Shown one piece after another: positions 9,555-18,542 of a stretch of 64,000 nucleotides of DNA. The DNA is taken from the NCBI GenBank assembly GCA_963728965.1, contig CAVSMH010000006.1, positions 1,922,001 through 1,986,000 of the forward strand, read 5' to 3'. The stretch comes from DASQZT01 sp963728965. GTDB taxonomy: Bacteria; Acidobacteriota; Terriglobia; Bryobacterales; Bryobacteraceae. Made by a program: the position numbers and the translations under genes. Positions within the stretch are counted from its first letter, which is position 1; each line of letters starts with the position of its first letter. Under the pieces are notes generated by a model. That model did not search any database. It saw only the letters and a program-made list of their open reading frames with translations, and was not told the origin of the DNA.

Positions 9555-10646
9555 TCAAGCGCGCCAGTTGATGCCCACGTTCAGCTTCTTCCGGGCGTAC
9601 TCGAAGCTGCGTTCGAGATCGAGTTTCTGCTGCTCTTTGAGCGCTTCCGCCATCGCTGCGGGGCGCTGGCCGGCCACATCCTCGATGACCATGGCGCCCA
9701 TGAACGGGTGGCCGGTTTTGGCCAGGGCCAGGAATCGGGCGAACTCGGCCGCCGGCATGTGGGGATAGGCTTTCCAGAAATCGGCCTCGAAATAGGGCAG
9801 CACGGTGGGCGGGCGGCCGGTGATGATCTCCAACTGCATGGAAGACTGCGGGCAGAGGCGGCGGAACAGCGCGACGAAGCGGACGAAATCGACGTTGCCG
9901 TCGCCCAGCGCCACCCATTGCGCGGCGGCGCCGCGCGGCACCTCGAACACGCAGGAATCGCGCAGGTGGGTGGTGACCACGTAGGGTGCCAGGGTTTCGA
10001 GCGTGACAAACGGGTCTTCGATGGTCAGCACCGGGTTGCCGGAGTCGAGGCAGGACGCCACATAGTCTTTACCCGCCTCTTCGATGATGGTCTTGACCTC
10101 GCGCGCCTGGAGGTCGCCATTGTGATTTTCGAGTGCGATCTTCACGCCCATGTCGAGCGCCTCGGCGCGCACCGACTGGAACACCTTGACGGTGTTCTCC
10201 ATGTGGGCCTCGATGGGCAGGGAACCCAGGCGGTCCACGCCGGACCCCATGTAGCAGCGCATCACTTTGGCCCCCAACGCTTTGGTGACGCGCATGCCGG
10301 CCAGCATGCGGTCGCGCGCCGGCGGGCCGTCTTTGGCAAACGACCGGCTGGAAGGACAGATGCAGCCCATTCCGGCGTCGATGGAAATGTGGAGGCGAGC
10401 GGCCTGGTCGCGGATCTTGCCGAGGTAGTCCGGATCGTGGCTCTCGAAATCGTCGAGGCTGGAAAACTGAATCGTGTCGAGTTTCTGGGCGGCGGCGTAT
10501 TCCAGGAATTGCGGCGCCTTCCAGCGAAAGGCACGGACGGAGTAGGTGTCAAAGCCCAGTTTGACCGGCACTTCCGCGGCCGGCGAAGAGGCCGCGGAGA
10601 CGGCCGCGGCGGCCGCCGCCGTTTGCAGGAGTCTGCGGCGAAGCAT
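9555..10646 (-). CDS. Tat-exported sugar phosphate isomerase/epimerase-like TIM-barrel protein
   Basis: A 363-aa protein of the xylose isomerase-like/AP endonuclease family 2 TIM-barrel group. The N-terminus MLRRRLLQTAAAAAAVSAAS is a twin-arginine-type signal, so a periplasmic location is inferred. Likely divalent-metal ligands sit in IALENHNGD (Glu), SCLDSGNP (Asp), THLRDSC (His) and LEIITG (Glu), the usual order in the family. The substrate is unknown; exported acidobacterial and planctomycete members probably act on sugars or inositols. The start ATG 10646 lies only 4 bp after the stop of the hybrid kinase gene, so it is probably the last gene of a three-gene minus-strand unit with two signalling genes. 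Confidence 0.85.
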   Translation of the reverse strand: MLRRRLLQTAAAAAAVSAASSPAAEVPVKLGFDTYSVRAFRWKAPQFLEYAAAQKLDTIQFSSLDDFESHDPDYLGKIRDQAARLHISIDAGMGCICPSSRSFAKDGPPARDRMLAGMRVTKALGAKVMRCYMGSGVDRLGSLPIEAHMENTVKVFQSVRAEALDMGVKIALENHNGDLQAREVKTIIEEAGKDYVASCLDSGNPVLTIEDPFVTLETLAPYVVTTHLRDSCVFEVPRGAAAQWVALGDGNVDFVRFVALFRRLCPQSSMQLEIITGRPPTVLPYFEADFWKAYPHMPAAEFARFLALAKTGHPFMGAMVIEDVAGQRPAAMAEALKEQQKLDLERSFEYARKKLNVGINWRA

Positions 10647-10650
10647 GTTG

Positions 10651-13200
10651 CTACTGTATCGCGGAACCGGGGCTTGGCGCGTCGAGCACCCGCCGTACCG
10701 CCGATTGAAGGCCAGCCGGGGTGAACGGCTTGCGCAGGAACGCCGAGTTGGTCTGCACATCGCGCTCGGTGTAGCCCGAGACGAATAGGATACGCAAGGT
10801 GGGGAAACGCCCGACCAAGCGCTCGGCCAGCTCGGGCCCCCCCATCTGCGGCATCACCACGTCGGTCAGCAACAGGTCGATGCCGCCGGTATGGCGTGAC
10901 GCCACTTCCAGGGCGTGATGCCCGTTGCGGGCTTCGAGGACGCGGTAGCCGGCGTCCTGGAGCGCCTCCACGATCATGGTGCGGACCAGGTCTTCGTCTT
11001 CGGCGACGAGGATCGTTTCGCTGCCTTCGCCGGCGCGCATGGACTCTTCCCGCGCCCCTGACCGGTTGGCGGATTCGGATGCGGCGGGCAGGTAGATGCG
11101 AAACAGCGAGCCTGCGCCGGGGGTGCTCTCGACCGAGATGGACCCGCCGGCCTGCTGGACAATGCCGTACACGGTAGCCAACCCCAAGCCGGTACCGCGG
11201 CCGACCTCCTTGGTGGTGAAGAACGGCTCGAAAATGCGCGAACGCGTCTCCGCGTCCATGCCGATGCCGGTGTCACGGACCTCGGTGAGCACGTAGCGGC
11301 CGGGCGGGATGGGGATGCGGACGTCGCCCGGGGAGGTTGCGAGGAGCACCGCGCGGGTGGCGATCTCCATGGCGCCGCCGGCCTGCATGGCATCGCGCGA
11401 GTTCACCGCCAGGTTCATGATGAGCTGATCGAACTGGCCGGGATCGATGCGGACGGTGCCGGCATCGGCGGCCAGATCGGTGTGGAATTCGATATCTTCG
11501 CCGATCAGCCGGCGCAGCATTTTTTCCATATCGGCGATGGCGCCGTTGACGGCGGTCACGCGGGGCTCGATCATCTGTTTGCGGCTGAAAGCGAGCAACT
11601 GGTCGACCAGGGCTGCGGCGCGCTCGGATGCCTTGACGATCTGGGCGATTTTCCGGCCGTCGGACGGATTGCCGGCCAACCGTTTGACGAGCAATTCGCC
11701 ATAGCCCTTGATGACCGTAAGCAGGTTGTTGAAATCGTGGGCCACCCCGCCGGCAAGCCGTCCGATGGCCTCCATTTTCTGGGCCTGGCGGAACTGCTCC
11801 TCGAGCTGCTTACGGGCGGTGATGTCGCGGACCACGCCCACCACGTGGCGGGGCTGGTCCCGAGCGTCGCGCGCCACCGAGGCGCTGATCTCCGCATGGA
11901 AGGTGGAGCCGTCGCGGCGCGTCAGCTTGAGTTCGGTGGAGGGGACCCGTTGCATCGCCAGGAGTTCCGCTTTGAGCCGGGCAATCCAGGCGGGATCTTC
12001 GTTCCGCGCCAGCGTGGTGGCGTCGGTGCCGATGAGCTGCTCGGGGCTTTCGGCGCCGAACAGTTCCAGGCTGCGGCGGTTCAGCATGGTGATGAGCAAG
12101 TTGGAATCGGCGACGATGATGCCGTCGGGGCTGGTTTCGATGAGGGTCCGGTAGAGTTGCTCGCTCTCGCGCAGGGCGCGGTTGGAGTCCGACAGCTCGC
12201 GGGTGCGTTGGAGGACGCCGCTCTCGAGGTCGGCATGGGCGCGCATCAGGCTCAACCGGGTCTGGCTCTGGCCGATGGCGGCGCCGATGATGCGGGCGGC
12301 GGTCCGTAGTCCTTCCAGGCTCGGACGGGACCAGGGGAGGGAAGAGGAGCGGCCAAAGGCGATATCGCCCCAGCGCGAGTCGCCGACGAAGAGCGGGATC
12401 ATGACCAGGGACTGAAAGCCGCACGACAGAATGACTTGCCGTTCGTCAGGGGGGCAATCGCCAGCCGGGCATACGATCATCTCGCCCTGATCGAGGAGGC
12501 TTTCCCAGCGCGCGAGTCCCTGGGACGGCTCCAGACCGAGCGTTTTCAGAACCGGCTCGGACCCGTGCAAGCCGGATCCGGAGGGGGTCCAGAGGCTGTG
12601 CATGCGGATCCGGTCCACCCCATCCTTGCCGCGGACTTTCTGCACCAGCATCACGGCTTCGACCTCGGCGGCCTGGGCCAGACGCTCCATGGCGGCCGGC
12701 ATGGCGGCCTCCCAGTTGTTGCCGCGCAGGAAGCGCTCCGCCACGAAGCTCACCGCGTCCAGGACGGCCTCGCGGCGCTTGAGGTGCCGCAGCATCTCCA
12801 GATTGTCGGTGACGTCGACCAGCGTGCCGCAGGTTCCGGCGACTTCTCCGGCATCGCCGAACACCACCCGCGCGGTGACCTCGACCCAGCGCAAACCGCC
12901 GGATTGAGTGGTATAGCGGACCGCGTGACGGCAGGTTTCGGCGCACTGCTCAACCAGGGGGCGGAATCGCTCGAGATTGGCCGGCCGGTCGTCGGGGAAC
13001 ACGTAATCGAGGAATGGCCGGCCCAGGCACTGTGCTACCGGAAAACCGGTCATGTCCTCCCAGGCGGGATTCAGAAAAATCCACCGCCCTTCCGCGTCGG
13101 TGCGGAAGACCACGTCCTTGAGTTCGCGCACCACGGTGCGGAAGACATCCTCGTGAAGCGGGGATACGGGATCGGGGTTGATCGTTGAGGTTGCGCCCAA
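10651..13200 (-). CDS. Hybrid sensor histidine kinase (PAS-GAF-PAS-HisKA-HATPase-REC)
   Basis: An 849-aa soluble kinase. The domains in order are PAS (about 15-135), a GAF-like region (about 145-315), a coiled linker, a second PAS (about 345-465), HisKA with the phospho-accepting H488 in GGVAHDFNNLLTVI, an HATPase with an N-box (LIMNLAVNSRDAM) and G-box (GTGLGLATVYG), and a C-terminal REC domain. The REC phospho-acceptor is D780 in LLLTDVVMP, with K824 in RKPF. No membrane segment is present, so it senses a cytoplasmic or diffusible cue. Its own REC domain and the single-domain regulator encoded just upstream are its likely phosphorylation targets. Start is ATG 13200, 17 bp after the stop of that regulator. 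Confidence 0.93.
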   Translation of the reverse strand: MGATSTINPDPVSPLHEDVFRTVVRELKDVVFRTDAEGRWIFLNPAWEDMTGFPVAQCLGRPFLDYVFPDDRPANLERFRPLVEQCAETCRHAVRYTTQSGGLRWVEVTARVVFGDAGEVAGTCGTLVDVTDNLEMLRHLKRREAVLDAVSFVAERFLRGNNWEAAMPAAMERLAQAAEVEAVMLVQKVRGKDGVDRIRMHSLWTPSGSGLHGSEPVLKTLGLEPSQGLARWESLLDQGEMIVCPAGDCPPDERQVILSCGFQSLVMIPLFVGDSRWGDIAFGRSSSLPWSRPSLEGLRTAARIIGAAIGQSQTRLSLMRAHADLESGVLQRTRELSDSNRALRESEQLYRTLIETSPDGIIVADSNLLITMLNRRSLELFGAESPEQLIGTDATTLARNEDPAWIARLKAELLAMQRVPSTELKLTRRDGSTFHAEISASVARDARDQPRHVVGVVRDITARKQLEEQFRQAQKMEAIGRLAGGVAHDFNNLLTVIKGYGELLVKRLAGNPSDGRKIAQIVKASERAAALVDQLLAFSRKQMIEPRVTAVNGAIADMEKMLRRLIGEDIEFHTDLAADAGTVRIDPGQFDQLIMNLAVNSRDAMQAGGAMEIATRAVLLATSPGDVRIPIPPGRYVLTEVRDTGIGMDAETRSRIFEPFFTTKEVGRGTGLGLATVYGIVQQAGGSISVESTPGAGSLFRIYLPAASESANRSGAREESMRAGEGSETILVAEDEDLVRTMIVEALQDAGYRVLEARNGHHALEVASRHTGGIDLLLTDVVMPQMGGPELAERLVGRFPTLRILFVSGYTERDVQTNSAFLRKPFTPAGLQSAVRRVLDAPSPGSAIQ

Positions 13201-13217
13201 AATCAGTCTCCAGCCGT

Positions 13218-13616
13218 CTATCGGCTGGATGGGAGGATTTCATTATCCCTGGGTTTGGCAAGGAGGCGCTCGACGATGCCTACGATGGTCGCGGTGGAGA
13301 ACGGCTTGCACACCGTTTCGCAGGCGCCCAGGAGGCGGGCGGCGCGCAGGTAGCAGCCTTCCCCCGCGCCGCTGATGGCGACGATTCCGAGGCCGGGCCA
13401 CTGCCGGCGCATGGCGGTGATGGTCTCGATGCCCTCGACTTCGGGCATGATCAGGTCGGTCAGCACGAGGTCGATGGGACCGCGGCGCAGAGCCTCCAGG
13501 GCGGCGCGGCCGTTGCAGGCTTCAACCACCCGGTAGCCCCGGTCTTCCAGAATGTCGCGCAGCAGTTCCCGGATCTCCGGGTGATCGTCGACTACGAGGA
13601 TGCACTTGTGGGGCAT
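13218..13616 (-). CDS. Single-domain response regulator (CheY-like)
   Basis: A 132-aa stand-alone receiver domain without output domain. CILVVDDHPE supplies the acidic pair, LVLTDLIMPE the phospho-accepting Asp, and CKPFS the conserved Lys. ATG 13616 has a clear GGAGG about 11 bases upstream, so longer in-frame starts are rejected. It precedes the hybrid kinase gene by 17 bp and is therefore probably a phosphorelay partner or sink of that kinase. C-terminally it extends into LLAKPRDNEILPSSR without a further domain. Confidence 0.92.
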   Translation of the reverse strand: MPHKCILVVDDHPEIRELLRDILEDRGYRVVEACNGRAALEALRRGPIDLVLTDLIMPEVEGIETITAMRRQWPGLGIVAISGAGEGCYLRAARLLGACETVCKPFSTATIVGIVERLLAKPRDNEILPSSR

Positions 13617-13939
13617 GGCTGTTTCCTTACCTCCTTCCCCGTAAGGCCGTGGGGCGGCCCTCCCGGCTCGGGCAATCCGAGGGGGCCGTGCCCATGGCGG
13701 GGGTGCCGTGGCGCAGCGCCGGAAATACTGTGCCGGATGCGCCACCGCGGGGAGGAGGCTTCATGCCGGTAGCCGGTGCAGGCCGGGTGCCATTCACCAG
13801 AGAGCATCGAAATGGCAGAGCGGGGCGGGTTAGCGGCTAAGGCGCCCGGGTTGCGGGAGCGCGAAGTTCGCTCTTGCGAACTTACGGGTCCGCTATGCGG
13901 AATTGGCGAACTTCTGCCGATAAGCAGGCAGTAGAGAGA
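13617..13939. other. Divergent regulatory region between two signalling operons
   Basis: About 320 bp with no supported gene, placed between the minus-strand regulator/kinase operon and the plus-strand NtrC-like regulator, so both promoters must be here. It includes a palindrome at 13864-13883 and a further copy of its half-site at 13906-13913 (annotated separately). No good -24/-12 or -35/-10 pair was identified by eye. Confidence 0.5.
13864..13913. promoter_or_regulatory. Inverted repeat plus a third half-site upstream of the NtrC-like gene
   Basis: AAGTTCGC at 13864-13871 and GCGAACTT at 13876-13883 form a perfect 8-bp inverted repeat separated by TCTT. A third copy of GCGAACTT is at 13906-13913. 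The site ends about 25 bp before ATG 13940. It could be an operator, for instance for autoregulation by the NtrC-like protein, or an mRNA hairpin. The function is inferred from position only. Confidence 0.4.
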
Positions 13940-15313
13940 ATGCACGCGACAACACCGGAATGGACCGATCGGGTCCTCGTCGTGGACGACGAGGACGCAA
14001 TCCGCGAGCTATGCTCGGATGCCCTGGCGGACGCGGGATTCGGGGTGGAGGCGGTGTCCTCGGCCAGCCAGGCTCTGCGCGAACTCGACGGCGGCCGGTT
14101 CGATATCGTGGTGACCGATCTGCGCATGCCGGAACTGAGCGGACTGGATTTGCTGCGGGCCATCAAGGAGAACCATGCGGAAGTGGACGTAGTCGTGATG
14201 ACCGGCCATGGCACCATCGATACGGCGGTGGAGTCTCTGAAGCTGGGCGCATACGATTTCGTAACCAAGCCGTTTTCGGTGGACGACCTGACCAGCCGTC
14301 TGCACCGGCTGGCCGAAAAACGCCAACTGGCGGCCGAGAACCGCGTCCTGCGGCAGCAGTTGACCGCGCGCGGCGGTCCGGGCGGCATGGTTGGCCGATC
14401 GCCGGTCATGGAGCGGCTGTACGGCATGCTGGGCAGGCTGGCGGGCCGGTCGCAACCGGTGCTGATCCTGGGCGAAAGCGGTACCGGCAAGGAACTGGTG
14501 GCGCGCGCGCTGCACGAACTCGGTCCGCACCCTCGCGAGCCGTTCGTGCCGGTGGACTGCGGCGCTTTCAGTTCGGGTCTCATCGAAAGCGAGCTGTTCG
14601 GGCATCGGCCCGGCGCGTTCACCGGCGCCACTCAGAACCGGGTGGGGCTGATGGCGGCGGCGGGGCGGGGAACGCTATTCCTGGACGAGATTGGGGAACT
14701 GCCGCTGGAACTTCAGGCCAAGCTGCTGCGGGTGCTGCAAGAGCGGGAGTTCCGTCCCATCGGCGGCAACGATCGCATGCGGCTGGACGCGCGGGTCGTT
14801 GCCGCCACGAACCGCGACCTGGAGCAGGCGGTTCGCGAAGGCAAGTTCCGCGCCGACCTGTACTACCGGCTGAACGTCCTGCCGATTCCGCTGGCGCCAT
14901 TGCGCGACCGCGGAGACGACATACCCCTGCTGGCGCAGGCTTTCATCGACCGGGAATGCGCCGCCAGCGGGAATCGCACGGTCACCGGCATCCGTACGGA
15001 TGCCTTGCGGGTGCTCCGGGCTTACGCATGGCCGGGCAACGTGCGCGAGCTCCAGAATCACATCCACCGGGCCATGGCAATCAGCCCCGGACCGTTGATT
15101 CGTCCCGAGGACCTGAACGCCCTGGGGAGCCGGCAGGGCACGGCCGCCGCGGCGGGGGGACGGGCGCTGACCCGTCTGGAAGAAGCAGAACGGCAGGCGA
15201 TCCTGCGGGCGCTGGAATCGGCCGGCGGTCATCGCATGAACGCGGCCCGGCAGTTGGGAATCGGCAAAACGACCATTTACAAAAAGTTGAAGGAGTACGG
15301 GCTGGACGCCTGA
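13940..15313 (+). CDS. NtrC-family sigma-54-dependent response regulator
   Basis: A 457-aa regulator with three domains: REC (1-120, phospho-acceptor D60 in IVVTDLRMPE, Lys in VTKPFS), an AAA+ sigma-54 activation domain with Walker A GESGTGKE, the sigma-54-contacting GAFTGA loop and Walker B GTLFLDEIGE, and a C-terminal Fis-type helix-turn-helix (NAARQLGIGKTTIYKKL). All key residues are present, so it should remodel sigma-54 RNA polymerase at -24/-12 promoters. No cognate kinase is co-directional immediately upstream; the kinase at 15389 is followed by its own OmpR-type partner. ATG 13940 gives the usual short N-terminus; an in-frame ATG at 13895 is possible. Confidence 0.93.
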   Translation: MHATTPEWTDRVLVVDDEDAIRELCSDALADAGFGVEAVSSASQALRELDGGRFDIVVTDLRMPELSGLDLLRAIKENHAEVDVVVMTGHGTIDTAVESLKLGAYDFVTKPFSVDDLTSRLHRLAEKRQLAAENRVLRQQLTARGGPGGMVGRSPVMERLYGMLGRLAGRSQPVLILGESGTGKELVARALHELGPHPREPFVPVDCGAFSSGLIESELFGHRPGAFTGATQNRVGLMAAAGRGTLFLDEIGELPLELQAKLLRVLQEREFRPIGGNDRMRLDARVVAATNRDLEQAVREGKFRADLYYRLNVLPIPLAPLRDRGDDIPLLAQAFIDRECAASGNRTVTGIRTDALRVLRAYAWPGNVRELQNHIHRAMAISPGPLIRPEDLNALGSRQGTAAAAGGRALTRLEEAERQAILRALESAGGHRMNAARQLGIGKTTIYKKLKEYGLDA

Positions 15314-15388
15314 GGCAGCCGGGAAAGCCACTGGTAGAGCGGGCGGCGCGTTGGGAGGCGGGCGGCCCGCTGTGTTACTGATGAAGGG

Positions 15389-16279
15389 ATGGTGGTAGCC
15401 GGACGGCGCAAGTCGATCGCGTTTTTCATCGCCCTGGGGGCGGGGCTGATTACCGTCACGGTCCTGCTCTACGTGGGCTGGGTGCTGCTCAACTGGCGGC
15501 ACGGAATCCTGCTGTTTCTCGGCGCGATCCTGCTGACCATGATCATCAGCGGGGTGGTGATCAACACCATCTTCCTGGTGCGCGAGATCCGCCGCAACGA
15601 ACAACACGATGCCTTCATCAACGCGGTCACGCACGAGTTGAAGACGCCGGTGGCCTCCATCCGGCTGTACCTGGAGACGCTGCAAACCCGTCCCGTCGAT
15701 GAGCCCAAGCGCAGCGAGTTCTACCGCATCATGCTGGAAGACAGCAACCGCCTGATGGCAACCATCGAGCAGGTGCTGCGCGCGGGAAGACTGGGCGCCA
15801 GCCGCAAGCCCAACATCGCGCGGTTTGAGATCGCCAGCGCGATTGACGAGTGTGTAACGCGGGCGCGCACGCTGCACCGCCTCGGGCCGGAGGCGCTGGT
15901 GTGCCTGCCGGGTCCCGCCGCCACGATCGCGGGGGACTACGACGAGGTGCGGGCGGCCATCTCCAATCTCATCGACAACGCCGTGAAGTACTCGGGTGGG
16001 AAGGTGAGGATCACCGTGGAAACAGCGCCGGTAGATGGAGGGTTCGTCGCCGTGCGGGTGAGGGATCAGGGCGTGGGACTCCCGAACACGGAGCTGAAGC
16101 GCGTCTTCAAACGGTTCTACCGAGTGCCCGGGGTGTTGGGTTCGCGTGTGAAAGGTACGGGGCTCGGGCTGTACATTGTGCGGTCGGTCGCCAAGCGGCA
16201 TGGCGGCCGGGCCTGGGCCGAAAGTGAGGGGCCCGGGCAGGGAAGCACGTTCGTGCTGCAACTGCCGGTGGGGCGATGA
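15389..16279 (+). CDS. Membrane sensor histidine kinase
   Basis: A 296-aa kinase with two transmembrane helices (about residues 10-35 and 40-65) and almost no periplasmic loop. HisKA follows with H82 in NAVTHELKTPVASIR, and then an HATPase with N-box SNLIDNAVKYS and G-box GTGLGLYIVRS. The lack of a sensor domain points to sensing within the membrane or through a partner protein. It overlaps the next gene by 4 bp (ATGA), so kinase and regulator are translationally coupled and form one two-component system. Start ATG 15389 has a weak AAGGG just upstream. Confidence 0.92.
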   Translation: MVVAGRRKSIAFFIALGAGLITVTVLLYVGWVLLNWRHGILLFLGAILLTMIISGVVINTIFLVREIRRNEQHDAFINAVTHELKTPVASIRLYLETLQTRPVDEPKRSEFYRIMLEDSNRLMATIEQVLRAGRLGASRKPNIARFEIASAIDECVTRARTLHRLGPEALVCLPGPAATIAGDYDEVRAAISNLIDNAVKYSGGKVRITVETAPVDGGFVAVRVRDQGVGLPNTELKRVFKRFYRVPGVLGSRVKGTGLGLYIVRSVAKRHGGRAWAESEGPGQGSTFVLQLPVGR

Positions 16280-17001
16280 ACCGGATCCTGGTGGTGGAAG
16301 ACGAGCAGCACCTGGCCGACGGGCTGCGGTTCAACCTGGAGGCGGAGGGCTACGAGGTACAGGTGGCCGACACCGGCGAGGCCGGTCTGGAACTCCTGGC
16401 CGGCGCGTCTCCGCCATTCGACCTGGTGGTACTGGACGTGATGCTGCCGGGTAAGGACGGCTTTCGAGTCATGGCCGAAATGCGTGAGGGGGGGCAGTTC
16501 GTCCCCACCCTGATGCTGACCGCGCGGGGCCACCCCGACGACATTCTACACGGGTTCGCGGCGGGCGCCGACGATTACCTCATCAAGCCGTTCGAGCTCT
16601 CGATTCTGATCGCCCGGATCCACGGGCTGCTGCGGCGCAGGGAATGGATCCGGGCCTGGCTCGAGAACGGGACGGCGGCCCCGGAACCGAAAGAGACGTA
16701 CCGGTTCGGCGACAAGTCGGTGGACTTTGAAAAGCTGGAGCTGCGCGTGCGCGAGAAAGTCTTTCCCCTGACCCTGATGGAGGCGAACCTGCTGCGCTAT
16801 CTGATCCAGCATGAAGGCAAGCCCGTGTCGCGCAAGAACATGCTCGAAGAGGTATGGGGGCTGCACGAAGATACCGACACCCGGGCCATCGACAATTTCA
16901 TCGTGCGGCTGCGCCGGTACATCGAAGACGATCCGACCCACCCGCGGCACCTGCTGACGGTGCGCGGGGTGGGATACCGGTTTGTCGCGGACGATAATTA
17001 A
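16276..17001 (+). CDS. OmpR/PhoB-type response regulator
   Basis: A 241-aa transcription factor with an N-terminal receiver domain (acidic pair in VVEDE, phospho-acceptor D54 in LVVLDVMLPG, Lys in IKPFEL) and a C-terminal winged-helix DNA-binding domain. The latter is recognisable from LTLMEANLLRYLIQHEGKPV and TRAIDNFIVRLRRYIEDD through the HLLTVRGVGYRF wing. It is the partner of the kinase whose 3' end it overlaps by 4 bp. The target genes are unknown. The stop codon abuts the 3' end of a convergent pseudogene. Confidence 0.94.
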   Translation: MNRILVVEDEQHLADGLRFNLEAEGYEVQVADTGEAGLELLAGASPPFDLVVLDVMLPGKDGFRVMAEMREGGQFVPTLMLTARGHPDDILHGFAAGADDYLIKPFELSILIARIHGLLRRREWIRAWLENGTAAPEPKETYRFGDKSVDFEKLELRVREKVFPLTLMEANLLRYLIQHEGKPVSRKNMLEEVWGLHEDTDTRAIDNFIVRLRRYIEDDPTHPRHLLTVRGVGYRFVADDN

Positions 17002-17479
17002 TCAGCGGGGGACGGGAACTTCGCCCCGCACGGCCCAGGCGCGGGCGCGCAGCGTGAACGGCGAGCTCTCCGCGGAGGCCGCCAGGCGGCGCCGAACCGC
17101 GGCCCTCAGGGCGGACACCCGATCCTTTCCGATGCGGCGGACGTGGGCGCCGGCGGGACCTTGCCCGAGCAGGAACGGGTCCCAGCAGTCGGCGAACGAG
17201 GCGAAACGGATGTCGATGTCGAGCGGCTGTTCGCGGACACGGTCGAGGCCGCCCTGCGTCCAGAGCCGCCCGAACGTGGCATCGGGGAACCGCAACTGCT
17301 GCGCATCGCCGGTCTCGCAAACGACGCGGGCGGGGAATTCGTTCCGATGGTTGGCATAGGCCACGTACTCTCTGGAAGGGTCGATCCCGAGCACGGTGGA
17401 TCGGGGCTTGCTTTGGGCGACGGCCGAGGCGGCTCCACCGCCCCATGAACCGCTCATAGGCTTCCGCATCGCCGAACAT
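17002..17479 (-). pseudogene. SAM-dependent methyltransferase, internally deleted and frameshifted
   Basis: The reading starts at ATG 17479 behind a strong AGGAGG and gives MFGDAEAYERFMGRWSRL, the usual opening of a class I methyltransferase group. The frame then breaks. A second frame supplies TVLGIDPSREYVAYANH and VCETGDAQQLRFPDATF (SAM-domain motifs after beta-2), and then jumps to the C-terminal part (LDIDIRFASFADCWDPF, GQGPAG, FTLRARAWAVRG), ending at 17002. The glycine-rich SAM motif I (VLDVGCGTG) and the middle with its VLNFIPD motif are missing. About 480 bp remain of an expected 750-800. It was probably inactivated by two deletions. An alternative upstream start near 17552 (MLSRRDALAASAIPAL) resembles a Tat signal but belongs to the other frame. 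Confidence 0.8.
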
Positions 17480-17582
17480 CGCCGGCCGCCCTCCTGGCCG
17501 CACAGGGCAGGAATTGCGGAGGCCGCGAGTGCATCCCGCCGAGACAGCATCTCTCGATTGTAGTGTGCGCGCGGGTGGCGGG

Positions 17583-18539
17583 TTACGGGTTTGAACTGTC
17601 GAAGCGTACCGCGCTGGTGTTGCCGCCGCACACCAGTACTCCCACCCGCTCGCCGGGCCGCGGCCGGTAACGGCGCGAAAGCAGCGCTGCGAACGCGGCG
17701 GCGCCGCCGGGTTCGGGCACCACCCGAAGAATGTTCCACAGCGCTTGCTGCGCGGCGGCAATGGCTTCGTCCGGCACCAGCACCACGCGCTCGACGTGGG
17801 CGCGGGCGAGGGGAAACATCAACTCGCCGACACGGCGCGGCGCGAGCGAATCGGCGGCGATTCCGCCCGCCGGCGCATCCACCGGGCGGCCCGCCTGGAG
17901 AGCCATGGAAAGGGTGGGGGCAGCTTCCGGTTCCACGCCGAGCAGGCGCACCCGGCCCGCGTACCAGGCCGCGATGCCGCCGATCAGGCCGCCGCCGCCC
18001 ACCGCTACCAGAAGCGTGTCGATCGCCGGAGCCTGCTCTTCGAACTCGAGGCCCACCGTTCCCTGGCCCAGCAGGGTTTCGATCTGCTCGTAGGCGTGCA
18101 CCGGCAGCGCGCCCGATTGGGCGGCCCATTCGCGGCTGGCGGTGAGCGCGTCGTTGTAGCGCTCACCGGTGACGATCAGGTTCGCGCCGTAGGAACGGAT
18201 GCGGTCCATCTTGGCGGGAGCGGAGACGCGCGGAACGAAAATGGTGGCCGGCTTGGCGAGTTTTCGCGCGGCGTAGGCCACTGCCACGCCGTGATTGCCC
18301 CCGGAGGCCGCTACCACGCCCGCGGCCGGCACCTCGCGCGTCAGCAGGTTCGTGAAGGCCCCGCGGGTTTTGAACGAACCCGTGTGCTGGAGCAATTCCA
18401 GCTTGAAGACCAGAGCCGTGGGGTCGAGTCCGAATTCGGCTGCATCCGTCTCGATCACCGGAGTGCGGCGGATATGCGGCCGGATGAGGGGATAGGTGAG
18501 CGCGATGGCGTCGCGGCAGACGGCGGATGCAGGCGGCAT
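17583..18539 (-). CDS. Threonine/serine dehydratase-like PLP enzyme
   Basis: A 318-aa fold-type II PLP enzyme of the threonine dehydratase/serine racemase group. The PLP lysine is K57 in HTGSFKTRGA. The SGGNHG loop binds the substrate carboxylate and the GGGGLIGG loop binds the cofactor phosphate. There is no C-terminal ACT domain, so it resembles catabolic, unregulated dehydratases that turn L-Thr/L-Ser into 2-oxoacids, or threo-3-hydroxyaspartate ammonia-lyase. Which substrate applies cannot be read from sequence alone. The start lies 3 bp after the stop of the DinB-like gene, so the two form an operon. Confidence 0.88.
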   Translation of the reverse strand: MPPASAVCRDAIALTYPLIRPHIRRTPVIETDAAEFGLDPTALVFKLELLQHTGSFKTRGAFTNLLTREVPAAGVVAASGGNHGVAVAYAARKLAKPATIFVPRVSAPAKMDRIRSYGANLIVTGERYNDALTASREWAAQSGALPVHAYEQIETLLGQGTVGLEFEEQAPAIDTLLVAVGGGGLIGGIAAWYAGRVRLLGVEPEAAPTLSMALQAGRPVDAPAGGIAADSLAPRRVGELMFPLARAHVERVVLVPDEAIAAAQQALWNILRVVPEPGGAAAFAALLSRRYRPRPGERVGVLVCGGNTSAVRFDSSNP

Positions 18540-18542
18540 CGG

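Noticed and set aside
13800..13900. tRNA-like fold between the two signalling operons
   Set aside because: No complete cloverleaf or T-loop consensus; only a hairpin at 13864-13883.
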